Of a DNA stretch of 64,000 nt, positions 1 to 9,834 are shown piece after piece (the first letter of the stretch is position 1; each line of letters opens with the position of its first letter). The notes beneath the pieces are model-generated. The model was not told the origin of the DNA and made no database searches. It saw only the letters and a program-made list of their open reading frames with translations. The position numbers were made by a program, and so were the translations under genes. Origin of the DNA: Macrothele yani. Taxonomy: Eukaryota; Arthropoda; Arachnida; Araneae; Macrothelidae. The DNA is taken from positions 29,107,001 through 29,171,000 of the forward strand of contig CM077011.1 in the NCBI GenBank assembly GCA_039090855.1. The letters are read 5' to 3'.

Positions 1-850
1 ATCACCTGCTTTAAACCGCCCAAACTAAAACTCACACGTGCTTTCCGATACAATATTCTCCCCGAGAACAGAAACGCTCATCGGTGTATACTAAGTGGAA
101 TTAAACCGTAAACAAACAGTAAGGTTTACTGTTCTAATTTCTGACATTGAGCAGTTCCTAGATAAGTGGATTAATGAACATACTGCCGTATAACCAATGA
201 AAGTAGATATGTGACATTGGCGTATATTATAGGCTAGCTATGCTGCGAAGCCCAGAGAATGCACAAATAAAACTGAACTAAATATACAAAAATTAAAGTC
301 TATCAACGGTATTAAGATATGTTGATGCTTTCGCTGCAAAAAAAAAAAAAAAAAAAAAAAAAAACACGTGCGGATCCGCTTCTTTGACTCAGTCTGGCGA
401 GCGAAAATCAACAGCATAACGCAAGCAGCTCCTACAGAGTGTTCGCAGTTCTGATGCGAAAACCTTCCGTACCATCACCTGCTAGCGTTTCCATGACAAC
501 ATGAATCAGCTGGTAGAGGGGAATGGGCCATTGCTTTGGGAAACGGTTCCCTGAGAATAGAAAAGACTAAGACTATCTGAGGCACTCGCATACTCCTGCC
601 CATAAGTGTGTTTCGCGGGAGTTGTTTCAGTTTTTGTGAAGTGTACATGAATTAAAATCAGAGATATTATATCTTAAATTCGTGGCTTTTCTGGATTCGA
701 ACTGTTTTGATAAATTTTGTGAAAGCTTTCTTGAGCATCTACTGTCAGAACTTAAAGAACTCTATGCTTCAAATTTTGATACAGCTTGACTAGAAATGAA
801 CTGACGGTGTTTTATTCCCTTGATGAATACATAAACAAATTAGTAAGAGA
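1..850. other. AT-rich stretch without recognised gene
   Basis: I see no coding region or named repeat here. The only clear feature is a 27-base A run at 338-364, which could be the tail of an unrecognised retroposed sequence or a simple homopolymer. GC rises after it (370-560), but no open frame of useful length or conserved motif was found. Confidence 0.5.
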
Positions 851-919
851 CATTACGTGTTACATAAAGCTAAATAAATTGGACATACGCGAAAGAGCAA
901 TTGAATTAGAGATACGTGT

Positions 920-1959
920 CTAGTAACGTGTAGCACCACCTTTCGCCCTGATGACGGCTGCGATTCGTCTCGGCATGGTCTCGACAAGGCACCGGAAGCG
1001 TTGGGAAGCCATACGGATCCATGGCCACTGAACAAGCTCCCACAGTTCACGAAGATTTGATGGAGGGGTGTTAGAGCCTCGAACATCTCTCTCGATGACA
1101 TCGCAGATGTGCTCGATGGGATTGAGGTCAGGTGACCTAGCTGGCCAAGGAAGCAGGTCACGTTGGTGGAGTGTTCATCCAACCATTCGGATACAATTCG
1201 GGAGCGATGGCATGGTGCATTGTCTTCTTGCAGGATGAGGTCCCCACTGGCATGTTGAAGACGCACAAACGGGAGTAAATGGTCGTCCAGGATATCCCGG
1301 TAACGTTGACCTGTTAGGGACGATGTCACACTTACCAGGGGCCCCATTTCAGTCCACGTAAACAGTACCCAGACAAGAATGCCACCCCCACCAGCTTGAA
1401 GAGTACCCTGCTGGCAAGAAGGATCCATCGCTTCATGTGGTTTGCGCCGTACTCGTATCCTGCCATCCGCATGTACCAACGTGAATCTCGACTCATCAGT
1501 CCAGGCAACATTTTTCCACATGTCTAGGGTCCAGTGGCGATGTTCCCGCGCCCATGCTAATATTTGCACCCTGTGATGTGCGGTCAGCAGCGGTACCCTC
1601 GTAGGACGATGGCTTCTGTACCCTATAGCGAGGAGATGGTTCTGGATGGTGTGGCTGCTTACACGTTTTTGTGCACCAGCGTTCAATTGCCGAGTGATTT
1701 CTTGCACTGTGGCCCGTCTCTCCGCTGTTACAATGCGAGCTAGCCGACGATGACCGCGCTCATCCACACGCTGTTGTCCATGGCAGTTGGCCCTTGCAGG
1801 GATGGTTTTACCGGATTCGATGTACTCACGGTGCACCCGTGACACAGTGGCTCGTGAAAATCCCAGTGCCTGCACGATTTTCGAGATGGAGGGACCCATT
1901 CGTCGGGCTCCGACAATTTGCCCACGATCAAATGCGCTTAGATCCTTCGTCTTACCCAT
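920..1959 (-). pseudogene. Tc1-type DD34E transposase, one frameshift
   Basis: Cut-and-paste transposase of the Tc1 family, which binds its element ends and inserts at TA. The N terminus has a helix-turn-helix reading SAFDRGQIVGARRMG followed by the second DNA-binding region. The catalytic core shows TDESRF and QEDNAPCH. The last catalytic region (SPDLNPIEH) lies in another frame from about 1150 onward, so one base has been lost near 1150-1155. The typical C-terminal ending (AVIRAKGGATRY) is read in that second frame and stops at 920. I place the start at 1959 (MGKTKDLS), the usual Tc1 start; an in-frame ATG 36 bases upstream is possible. About 346 codons, the normal Tc1 length. Terminal inverted repeats were not resolved. 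Probably inactive because the third catalytic residue is out of frame. Confidence 0.88.
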
Positions 1960-2099
1960 ACTGCGTCCGACTCTTACTGATTCCCGTCGCATCACTCCTT
2001 ATATTACCGAATCGCTGCATACGTCATGTCGTTTCCGTTTACAGGGCCACCCAGAGCGCCACAACAAATTAGCAAACCTCATATTAAGCTCTCCATCAA

Positions 2100-2900
2100 A
2101 CAACTGCTGAAATAAGTTTTCAGCATTAAAAAGAATCAAGATATATCTTAGAGCCACACAAGAACATGTACATTCAAGCAACTTGGCTGATTTGTCAATA
2201 AAGAAAAACATTCTTTTTAAATATTAAAAAGTACTCGGAAGAAACATTTTTTTGTGAAAACGTAACACTCAAGTTCACACAAAAGAAAAGAAGAATGGAG
2301 TTCCTGTACAAATAAGTGTTCGAATCCTAATTTTCATAATTATTTGGTGTCATGTTGGCAATGGCATGCACTTTAAATTTAGAAAAAAAGTTACTTCTGT
2401 TACTTAACAATTAAAAATTAAACTTCGCAATTTAAAAAAAAAACAGTACTGGGGGCAGGAAGGAGGGGGGGGTGATAGCCCAGGTTCCGGACCCAAGATA
2501 CGCCACTGATATGTGAATAATAAAAGAATATGTTTACTAAAATATGGCGGCGGCGGAAGTATTCCGACAGTTTAGTTTTTCAATATACTACGTATTATTA
2601 TTCAGATTTAGACGAACGTAAGAAACGACCGGACACCGATGAAATGTAATATAATTACGAAAGTCTATGTGCGCATGCCAAGCAAAAATCTGCCCTCAAG
2701 TTAGTAGAGAAGCTGAATCGCAAATGTGTTAGTGAACGAGATTGGTAACTAGGTCTAGGATATCTACTGGTTACAACTCTGTCGTGTAATGCATTATTTT
2801 GAAGTTTCATCAACAGCAGGTGACCCACCTTTCTTGGAGGTCAAGAGGAAGTCAAATTTCGATACGACGCACCGTTTTCATAGCATCAAAAATGCATTTT
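2100..2900. other. AT-rich stretch without recognised gene
   Basis: No gene found. The sequence ending ACGCCACTG near 2503 resembles the end of a hAT-type element, like the better supported element at 8315-9076, but no matching opposite end or 8-base target duplication was found. A GGC-rich spot at about 2545-2560 has no evident role. Confidence 0.4.
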
Positions 2901-2904
2901 TGCA

Positions 2905-3094
2905 TTTTTGTGTAGTGGTTAGCATACCTAGGCGTTTTCTGGGAGACGCGGGTTCGAGTCCCGCTACAGGACGATGAAAATTTTCAAGTTTTCAGATATT
3001 ATCTGACTTACCATCCTTGTCACATTTACGCCAAAAATCGGATTGTCATCTTCAAAATTTGTATTATATGGCGTAATCCCGTATTTCTTTCATG
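2905..3094 (+). repeat. SINE family B copy (tRNA-like head plus body)
   Basis: The head carries a tRNA A-box region (GTGTAGTGGTTAGCATAC) and a B box (GGGTTCGAGTCCCGC). It is followed by a ~125 bp body starting GATGAAAATTTTC and ending near CTTTCATGG. The same head and body occur at 3952-4111, and the body occurs twice more in the palindrome 3543-3816. The 5' acceptor side of the head is degraded here. A-box, B-box and fixed-body organisation is that of a tRNA-derived SINE; I do not recognise the family. Confidence 0.6.
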
Positions 3095-3542
3095 GCTTTT
3101 ATTACATTTAGCATCAGGTTCTCGTAATTTAGGCAGATTGCAATGCGATATTGTTAGGTTTATGTAAAACGTGATGAAATAATGTTCAGCCATAGTTTAG
3201 TAAAATATATTGCTGCGTAATTATGAAATTAACTATTGTTGCGTCACTTCATGAGACAACATTCAAAATTCAGATTTCAACAGTGATTTTTTGACTACTT
3301 CCGTTACATCAAACCATTTACTTGGAATTTACTAGTTAAAGGTTCTATCGTGTTTACGTTGACTTTCTGTGTAGATCTCTTGCCGTCATAGCACGATCTT
3401 ATTGTATATAAATAATACAATTGGCAGTTTTATTAATTTAATATGATGAAGGTTAATATTTATATCTACAGCAAACATTAGACCTTTTTAGGTCCAACGG
3501 ACCCATCTTCAGATGTTAGTAGCAAATTGGAACTGATTATAG

Positions 3543-3816
3543 TCATGAAAGAAATACGGGATTACGCCATATAATACAAATTTTGAAGATGACAATCCGT
3601 TTTTTGGCGTAAATGTGACAAGGATGGTATGTCAGATAATATCCGAAAACTTGAAAATTTTCATCGTCCTGGAGCGGGATCCCGCTCCAGGAAGATGAAA
3701 ATTTTCAAGTTTTCGGATATTATCTGACATACCATCCTTGTCACATTTACGCCAAAAAACGGATTGTCATCTTCAAAATTTGTATTATATGGCGTAATCC
3801 CGTATTTCTTTCATGA
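3543..3816. repeat. 274 bp near-perfect palindrome of two SINE B bodies
   Basis: The centre of symmetry lies between 3679 and 3680, inside GCGGGATCCCGC. Each arm is ~137 bp, with at least one mismatch (about 3665 against 3694). Each arm is one SINE B body plus the last part of its tRNA-like head, joined head to head. The structure could extrude as a cruciform and is a likely source of cloning or assembly instability. Confidence 0.85.
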
Positions 3817-3951
3817 TTTATCTGCTTCTCCGGGCAATCACGGGATAGGATTATTAACCTCCAGATTCGCTAAACATGAATGCCGGTTGCTTCGACTAGC
3901 GAATCCTGTGATGGTTAAATTCAAATTGATCGGAAACTTGAAACTTGGTCG

Positions 3952-4022
3952 TTCTGGGTGGTGTAGTGGTTAGCATACCTAGGCGTTTTCTGGGAGACGC
4001 GGGTTCGAATCCCGCTCCAGGA
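3952..4022 (+). repeat. tRNA-like head of SINE B (cloverleaf still foldable)
   Basis: A 71-base tRNA-like fold: acceptor TTCTGGG (3952-3958) pairs with TCCAGGA (4016-4022) with two wobbles, the D-arm region reads GTGTAGTGGTTAGC, and the T arm GCGGG/CCCGC closes on a TTCGAAT loop. The anticodon arm CCTAG/CTGGG has one wobble, but its loop GCGTTTT lacks the invariant U33, so a working tRNA is unlikely. The SINE B body follows directly to about 4111, where the satellite array begins. The pattern recalls Gln, Glu or Asp tRNAs, but I cannot assign the parent. Confidence 0.6.
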
Positions 4023-4111
4023 CGATGAAAATTTTCAAGTTTTCGGATATTATCTGACATACCATCCTTGTCACATTTACGCCAAAAAACGGATTGTCAT
4101 CTTCAAAATTT

Positions 4112-5510
4112 GATTATAGTCAGTTCCAATTTGCTACTAGCATCTGAAGATGGGTCAATGTGCTATTAATGTCTGAAGTCAACTGACTATGGTCAGTTAA
4201 AATTTGCTACTAGCATCTGAAGATGGGTCAATATGTTACTGATGTCTGAAGTCAACTGACTATGGTCAGTTTCAATTTGCTACTAGCATCTGAAGATGGG
4301 TCAATGTGCTATTAATGTCTGAAGTCAACTGACTATGGTCAGTTAAAATTTGCTACTAGCATCTGAAGATGGGTCAATGTGCTATTAATGTCTGAAGTCA
4401 ACTGACTATGGTCAGTTCCAATTTGCTACTAGCATCTGAAGATGGGTCAATATGCTACTAATGTCTGAAGTCAACTGACTATGATCAGTTCCAATTTGCT
4501 ACTAGCATCTGAAGATGGGTCAATATGCTACTAATGTCTGATGTCAATTGCTACTAGCATCTGAAGATGGGTCAATGTGCTACTAATGTCTGAAGTCAAC
4601 TGCCTATGGTCAGTTCCAATTTGCTACTAGCATCTGAAGATGGGTCAATATGCTACTAATGTCTGAAGTCAACTGACTATGATCAGTTCCAATTTGCTAC
4701 TAGCATCTGAAGATGGGTCAATGTGCTATTAATGTCTGAAGTCAACTGACTATGGTCAGTTAAAATTTGCCACTAGCATCTGAAGATGGGTCAATATGTT
4801 ACTGATGTCTGAAGTCAACTGACTATGGTCAGTTTCAATTTGCTACTAGCATCTGAAGATGGGTCAATGTGCTATTAATGTCTGAAGTCAACTGACTATG
4901 GTCAGTTCCAATTTGCTACTAGCATCTGAAGATGGGTCAATATGCTACTAATGTCTGAAGTCAACTGACTATGATCAGTTCCAATTTGCTACTAGCATCT
5001 GAAGATGGGTCAATATGCTACTAATGTCTGATGTCAATTGCTACTAGCATCTGAAGATGGGTCAATGTGCTACTAATGTCTGAAGTCAACTGCCTATGGT
5101 CAGTTCCAATTTGCTACTAGCATCTGAAGATGGGTCAATATGCTACTTAATGTCTGAAGTCAACTGACTATGATCAGTTCCAATTTGCTACTAGCATCTG
5201 AAGATGGGTCAATGTGCTACTAATGTCTGAAGTCAACTGACTATGATCAGTTCCAATTTGCTACTAGCATCTGAAGATGGGTCAATATGCTACTAATGTC
5301 TGAAGTCAACTGACTATGATCAGTTCCAATTTGCTACTAGCATCTGAAGATGGGTCAATATGCTGCTAATGTCTGAAGTCAACTGACTATGATAAGTTCC
5401 AATTTGCTACTAGCATCTGAAGATGGGTCAATGTGCTACTAATTTCTGAAGTCAACTGACTATGGTCAGTTAAAATTTGCTACCAACATCTGAAGATGGG
5501 TCCGCTGCTG
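4112..5510 (+). repeat. 73 bp satellite, about 20 monomers with higher-order structure
   Basis: The anchor word TGGGTCA recurs at 4151, 4224, 4297, 4370, 4443, 4516, 4568, 4641, 4714, 4787, 4860, 4933, 5006, 5058, 5131, 5205, 5278, 5351, 5424 and (as TGGGTCC) 5497. Spacing is 73 bases except for two shortened 52-base monomers (4516-4568 and 5006-5058) and one of 74. The two short monomers are exactly 490 bases apart and their neighbours share variants, so a block of seven monomers was duplicated. Each monomer holds an imperfect palindrome near GACTATGGTCAG. No coding content. Confidence 0.95.
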
Positions 5511-5649
5511 ACCTGAAAGGTCTAATGTTTGCTGTATGTATTAAGATTAACCTTCATCATATTAAATTATTAAAACTGTCAATTGTATTATTTATATCCA
5601 ATAAGATCGTTTTAAGACGACAAGAGATCTACATAAAAAGTACTTAGAA

Positions 5650-6570
5650 TTTACTTTACTATTATCGGAAAGGCACATAGCATCAAAAATTAAGAAAGGA
5701 AGTTAGTTCCCATCAGCATTAATGAAGTTTGTTACCATCTCATAAACTCGTCCGAGGGGGTACAGTACGGACAGTTCTGTACAAAAACACCTGTTTTCGT
5801 ACATGTGAAACATACGTAATGTTACCTTATACGAAAGCATTTTACATGAATGAGTAGCGCCATGTTGTTCATGAAAAAAAATAGTTTCCGTTTTTGTTTT
5901 TTTGAGAGATCACTCAAACGGCAAATTAAAAATTTAGCAAGAAAATTCATGCACAATAAATCTTAAAAAGAAATTCCGAGAAGGCCATGGGCAACGCTTT
6001 GCTCACATCTTTTTTTTTTTCAAATCCTTTGGTTTTCTATTTAAGGAATAATTATTTGAAAGGTTTATGGAAGAAATTAATTGCCTAGAAGTGATATAAT
6101 TCTACAAACTAATTACATCCGTAATGTTCGTGGGTGTATTGTTCATTAGCATGTGGGCGCCGAACTTCTTCGTGGTGTTTAAAGCTACACCAAAAATGGA
6201 TATCGTTTACTGCGCATAAACAAACAGAGGCGGGAAATGAGTAAGACACTGGAAGCAGGAAGGAGATTTTCCTAACCTTGAGCTTGAGATTGAGGAAATG
6301 ATTAAACTTTTCTGTTGAAATGGGGTTTATCGTTTCCCTGTTTGCGTTGTTTTGTTGTCAAAACTTAAAAAATTTCGAGGAAGCCGGATGCGGAAGGAAG
6401 CTTTGTTCATTTCTTCTCCATCTTTTTTATAAGCACATTCTTTGTTTGTCATATGTCGAAATAGAAACGAAATTCCAGATGAAGTTATCATCACGTCCTT
6501 CTGTCTCCCACAGAGGAATATAATGCGTAGTATTGCTCTTCTGAAGGTATACCGTATAGCGTAAAAGTCC
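5650..6570. other. AT-rich stretch without recognised gene
   Basis: No gene, RNA or named repeat recognised. Short open frames at 6320-6600 overlap on both strands and have no recognisable motif. Confidence 0.5.
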
Positions 6571-6575
6571 AAATT

Positions 6576-6633
6576 TGTCGGGGATGGGATTCGAATCCAC
6601 ATGTACCTTTCCCGGAATCGACTGTTCTAACTA
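6576..6633 (-). repeat. Fragment of a tRNA-like SINE head
   Basis: On the minus strand a B-box-like GATTCGAATCCCATCCCC follows a GTTAGAAC segment, as in the 3' half of a tRNA. The fragment ends at the TA where the Tc1 element 6636-8265 begins, so it was probably split by that insertion. T-stem pairing is imperfect and the body is not recognised. Confidence 0.35.
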
Positions 6634-6635
6634 TA

Positions 6636-8265
6636 GTGGTGTGCAAAATTATTGCATCACTTGAAAAACCGTGAATTTTAAAGTTTAACTCTTTTTTTAA
6701 GTAACTAATTTTCGCACTTATTTTATTTCGTTTATGTGTCATCATGTGCGAAATTTAATGGAGTTTTCAAAAATGTCTTAGTTTTTCCTGTAGCTACTTC
6801 TGTTCTTAAGATACGTTACAAAAATCATGACCAAGTTGAAATTATTATGGAAAAGATCATTTATCCAATACTTAGGTTTAAGCAATAAATCGTTTTTTCA
6901 TAAGGAACGAAAAAACATTTAAATACAATGAAGCAAAATTATAAAATGCTCCTAATATTTTGTTGCCCAGCCTTTAACTTGAATCACAGCTTTGCATCTT
7001 GCTGGCATACTGAGAACAAAGTTTTGTAAAAGATTGGGTTGAACAATACGATTCCAAATTTGAATTACATCTTCAATGAACTGAATTTGGTTGTTGGCTT
7101 CTTTTTTTTTTTTTGATAGTTCATCCGACCCTTTGAACCACAAATTTTCGATCGAGTTTAAGTCCGCTGACTGTGGTGGCCAATCAAGATGCTAAAATTT
7201 TTTGTTTTCCTGAAACCACTTTTTCACTACTTTAGCACGATGACAGGAAGCATTATCATCTTGAAAAATAACTTTTACCGTCATAAAGTCTTCTAGATGA
7301 TGGTAGTATCTTGTTTTCTAATATCCAGATGTATTTCTGGGCATTTACAGTATCATCGACAATATGGAGGTTCCCAACACCATATGCAGACATGCAGCTC
7401 CAAACCGTGACCTTTACCGGATACTTAATAATTGTCACTAAACAACTTGGATGGAATTCTTCATGCTTGAATATCCTTACATTGGCACTACTCTGATTCC
7501 CATTAAGGCAAAATTCTGATTCATCACCGAAAAGAACATTTTCCCATTGCTTCGTTTCCATGAGACATGCTGTTTTGCCCACTCAAGTCTACGATGTCGT
7601 TGATTGGCAGTTAACTGTGGTTTACGCCTGTCTTTGCAGCCACGAAAATCATGGTGAAGTAACCTCCTTTTAACAGTAGGTGTACTAACAGTAACATCAG
7701 TCACTTCAGACCATCTTTGAGGCAATTCAGGTGAACTGAACCTCCTGTCTGCCAAGCAGTGCTTAATTTGCGCCGGAGCTCACCAGAGCTCAGCTCCGGT
7801 ACTTCTTCATTTTTGGCGAATATTTCAGTATTAGCTGGAAAGCTACGGAGCTCCAAAAGAGAAGTTTTTTTTATTATTATTCTGTCTTCAGCGTTAACCA
7901 CACAGGAAAGTTCTGGTCCCGAGACCTTCAGCTATGGTGACGCAGCTATTTTTAGCACTCTCTTCTCATTGGGTGAAAGGACAAGATACAATCAAACTGG
8001 TAATGACGCGATGCTTAATGACGTAGCTTAAAAGGGGGGTGGGGGAGGCTCTGGTACTTTTTTCTTTAGAAATTAAGCCCTGCTGCCAAGCTTAGCTTTC
8101 TGAGCACTCTGTCTTGCCTGGTTTTCGTGGATCTGAACCTTCCACTGCGACGCATATTTGTTTATCGAGAAAGGTTCCACCTCGAAAGCTTTCCGATAGT
8201 TTTGTATCGCCGCCATTGACATGAAAGCCTAGCAGAATACCTTCATCCCAGTCGAACTCAACTTT
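6636..8265 (-). pseudogene. Tc1-type element with decayed transposase, split by a hAT MITE
   Basis: The 3' end carries a Tc1-like terminal repeat (GTGGTGTGCAAAATTATTGC) after TATA at about 6632-6635. Minus-strand pieces in different frames cover most of a DD34E transposase: LADRRFSSPELPQRW (specificity domain, ~7750), HRRLEWAKQHVSW, LFGDESEF (first catalytic region, ~7540), IENLW (third region, ~7150) and the C terminus SMPARCKAVI. The central DNA motif region and N terminus are broken by frameshifts. The hAT MITE 7757-8082 interrupts it; the coding trace resumes at 8091 and fades by about 8265. No right terminal repeat was found. This family differs from the other Tc1 copies in the window. 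Confidence 0.8.
7757..8082. mobile_element. hAT-type MITE with perfect 8 bp target duplication
   Basis: Starts CAGTGCTTAATTT and ends AAATTAAGCCCTG, imperfect inverted ends matching the hAT pattern. CTGCCAAG at 7749-7756 and 8083-8090 is a perfect 8-base target duplication. It is 326 bp, non-coding, and lies inside the older Tc1 transposase. The interior holds a short palindromic word (GAGCTC repeats near 7777-7795) and a G run near 8033-8045. Confidence 0.88.
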
Positions 8266-8314
8266 TTTTCAAAGCTAAGAACCAATATGGCTTCCTTTAA
8301 AGACAGTTCACAAT

Positions 8315-9076
8315 CAGTGGCGTAACTACCACCCCCGTAGCTGCGGAGGGGCGCAGGTAACCGAGGGGAGTACCGCAGCTTTCAGTTAGAGTTTTTCTTT
8401 TTTAATCAAACACGCACAAAGACACACAAACAAATAATTAATCCAAAGGTTCATATTTTTCTTTTAAGATACATTTAGCTTTGCCGAAATAAATGTCAAG
8501 TTTCACTTTTAAATTCCTGAATGTCCTACAGATTGAAACTATGCGTTCCTTTAGGCTCCGAGTTGTAATACGATCGCTCTCCAATCGCCCTCTCTCTCTC
8601 TCTGCGCTACTAAGGAAAAGCGCAAGGCCACATGGAGATTCCCCATGAAGGATGTGGGGAAACAGTCAATCAGTCACCAAGAATTACGTACACGACAGGC
8701 GCCAACGTTTATTCACAGCAGCCGCAGATCTTCCATGAACAAGAGGGTGATTTCTTCAAGTGATTTATTTTAGTTTTGTACAAAACAATTACATGTATTG
8801 TTAAATCTATTACTTAAAAAGTTAAAACTCGACTTCATCTGGACGAATGGAGCGTAAACATTAAGCTCTCGGTATCAGCATCAGCATTACTATTCCAGAA
8901 ACTATCCCTGACCCCCCCCCCCCCCCCCCCCCCCCCATTCACCACACACGCACACACTGCGAAAAAGGCATCCTCCCACGTGCTTGAAATCCTGGGGAAA
9001 TTACTGCTCTTATGGGCGCTGAAGTAATGAAGTAAATCTTGTGGGAGGAGCGTACGTTGTGGTAGTTACGCCACTG
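8315..9076. mobile_element. hAT-type non-autonomous element with perfect 8 bp target duplication
   Basis: CAGTGGCGTAACTACCAC (8315-8332) is exactly inverted at 9059-9076. The 8-base TTCACAAT occurs on both sides (8307-8314 and 9077-9084). Inverted ends beginning CAGTGG and an 8-base duplication are diagnostic of hAT transposition. The 762 bp interior has no transposase. It contains a short CT repeat at about 8588-8602 and a 25-base C run at 8912-8936 followed by an ACAC/GCAC stretch. Confidence 0.92.
8912..8936 (+). repeat. 25-base C homopolymer
   Basis: An uninterrupted C run inside the hAT element, followed after five bases by an AC-rich tract. Such G/C runs may form quadruplexes on the opposite strand and are length-unstable. 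Confidence 0.95.
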
Positions 9077-9357
9077 TTCACAATGATGGGGATTCATTCT
9101 TTTCTCAGAGCTACTGCTATCCGTTTACACGCGTCTTCGTATAGAGTCTTAAAACATATAGTCATCATTCATAAAATATGAAAAGAGATACATATTTAAC
9201 ACTTTAATTAACATTAAGTAATGTATCTAATAAAATGCACATATTATTTAAATATAAAATTACACATTCATTATATCGAGATGCACACAAGTTCCACAAA
9301 TATTCTTTGTTTTTTTTTCTCAGGTGTAAAGACCTCATGAGCATTTAAATACATAAG

Positions 9358-9512
9358 ATGTCGTCCCGCCCTAATTTAGGGCCACTGGTTCAAAGATCCT
9401 GCAACTTAAGATAACATTGTACCACCCTTGCCTCATCAGAGACTCCAACCAGGACCCAGCATGGAAGAATAGCTAAATGTCCACCCTATGACCACTCAGC
9501 GATTATAAATAG
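9358..9512 (-). repeat. Old, decayed SINE A copy
   Basis: GTCCCGCCCTAATTTAGGGC followed by CACTGGTTC matches the conserved body of SINE family A (compare 25630-25857). The head region is recognisable only by a weak B-box remnant (CCAACCAGGACCC) and a final GACCACT. Many substitutions make it one of the oldest copies in the window. Confidence 0.55.
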
Positions 9513-9834
9513 TTGCTCCCCTTAACCCCTTTACCGGCTGGAACGAATTAACTCGGGATTAGCAAAATGGTTTTAAATCAGCTGGAACAAATACACTGGC
9601 GTGCAAATATTAAGGACGAGACGGTTTTTCGAATGTAACGTCGTGCAGAAGTTCTCCACATCGACTCAAATCATACCATAAGATCCCCAAGATGTAAGAA
9701 TATAGGACAAGTGAGCAAAACCGTCCAAACAAGAAATCCAAAGGGTACAAAGGCACTTTATTGAAAAGGTAGCTTCGAGCACAACTGGACAGAAACGTCC
9801 ATGTGACAGGCGGCTGCCAAGAAAAATCCAGTCT

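Larger units (their letters stand above)
3334..5641. mobile_element. Composite foldback-type element with inverted ends and internal satellite
   Basis: The left flank 3361-3545 is an inverted copy of 5466-5642; both contain the same AT-rich block plus one end-variant of the 73 bp satellite monomer. Between the inverted ends lie the 274 bp palindrome, unique sequence (3817-3950), a tRNA-like SINE B copy and the satellite array. ACTTGGAATTTACT at 3320-3333 and ACTTAGAATTTACT at 5642-5655 form an imperfect 14-base direct repeat that could be the target duplication. The design, long inverted ends made partly of tandem repeats, is that of foldback elements. No transposase is encoded. The exact left border is uncertain by about 30 bases. 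Confidence 0.6.

Noticed and set aside
2455..2505. Possible hAT end (…ACGCCACTG)
   Set aside because: No opposite end and no 8-base duplication found.
4112..5510. Regularly spaced direct repeats resembling a CRISPR array
   Set aside because: The spacing is head-to-tail with no unique spacers, the genome is eukaryotic and no cas genes exist. It is a satellite.
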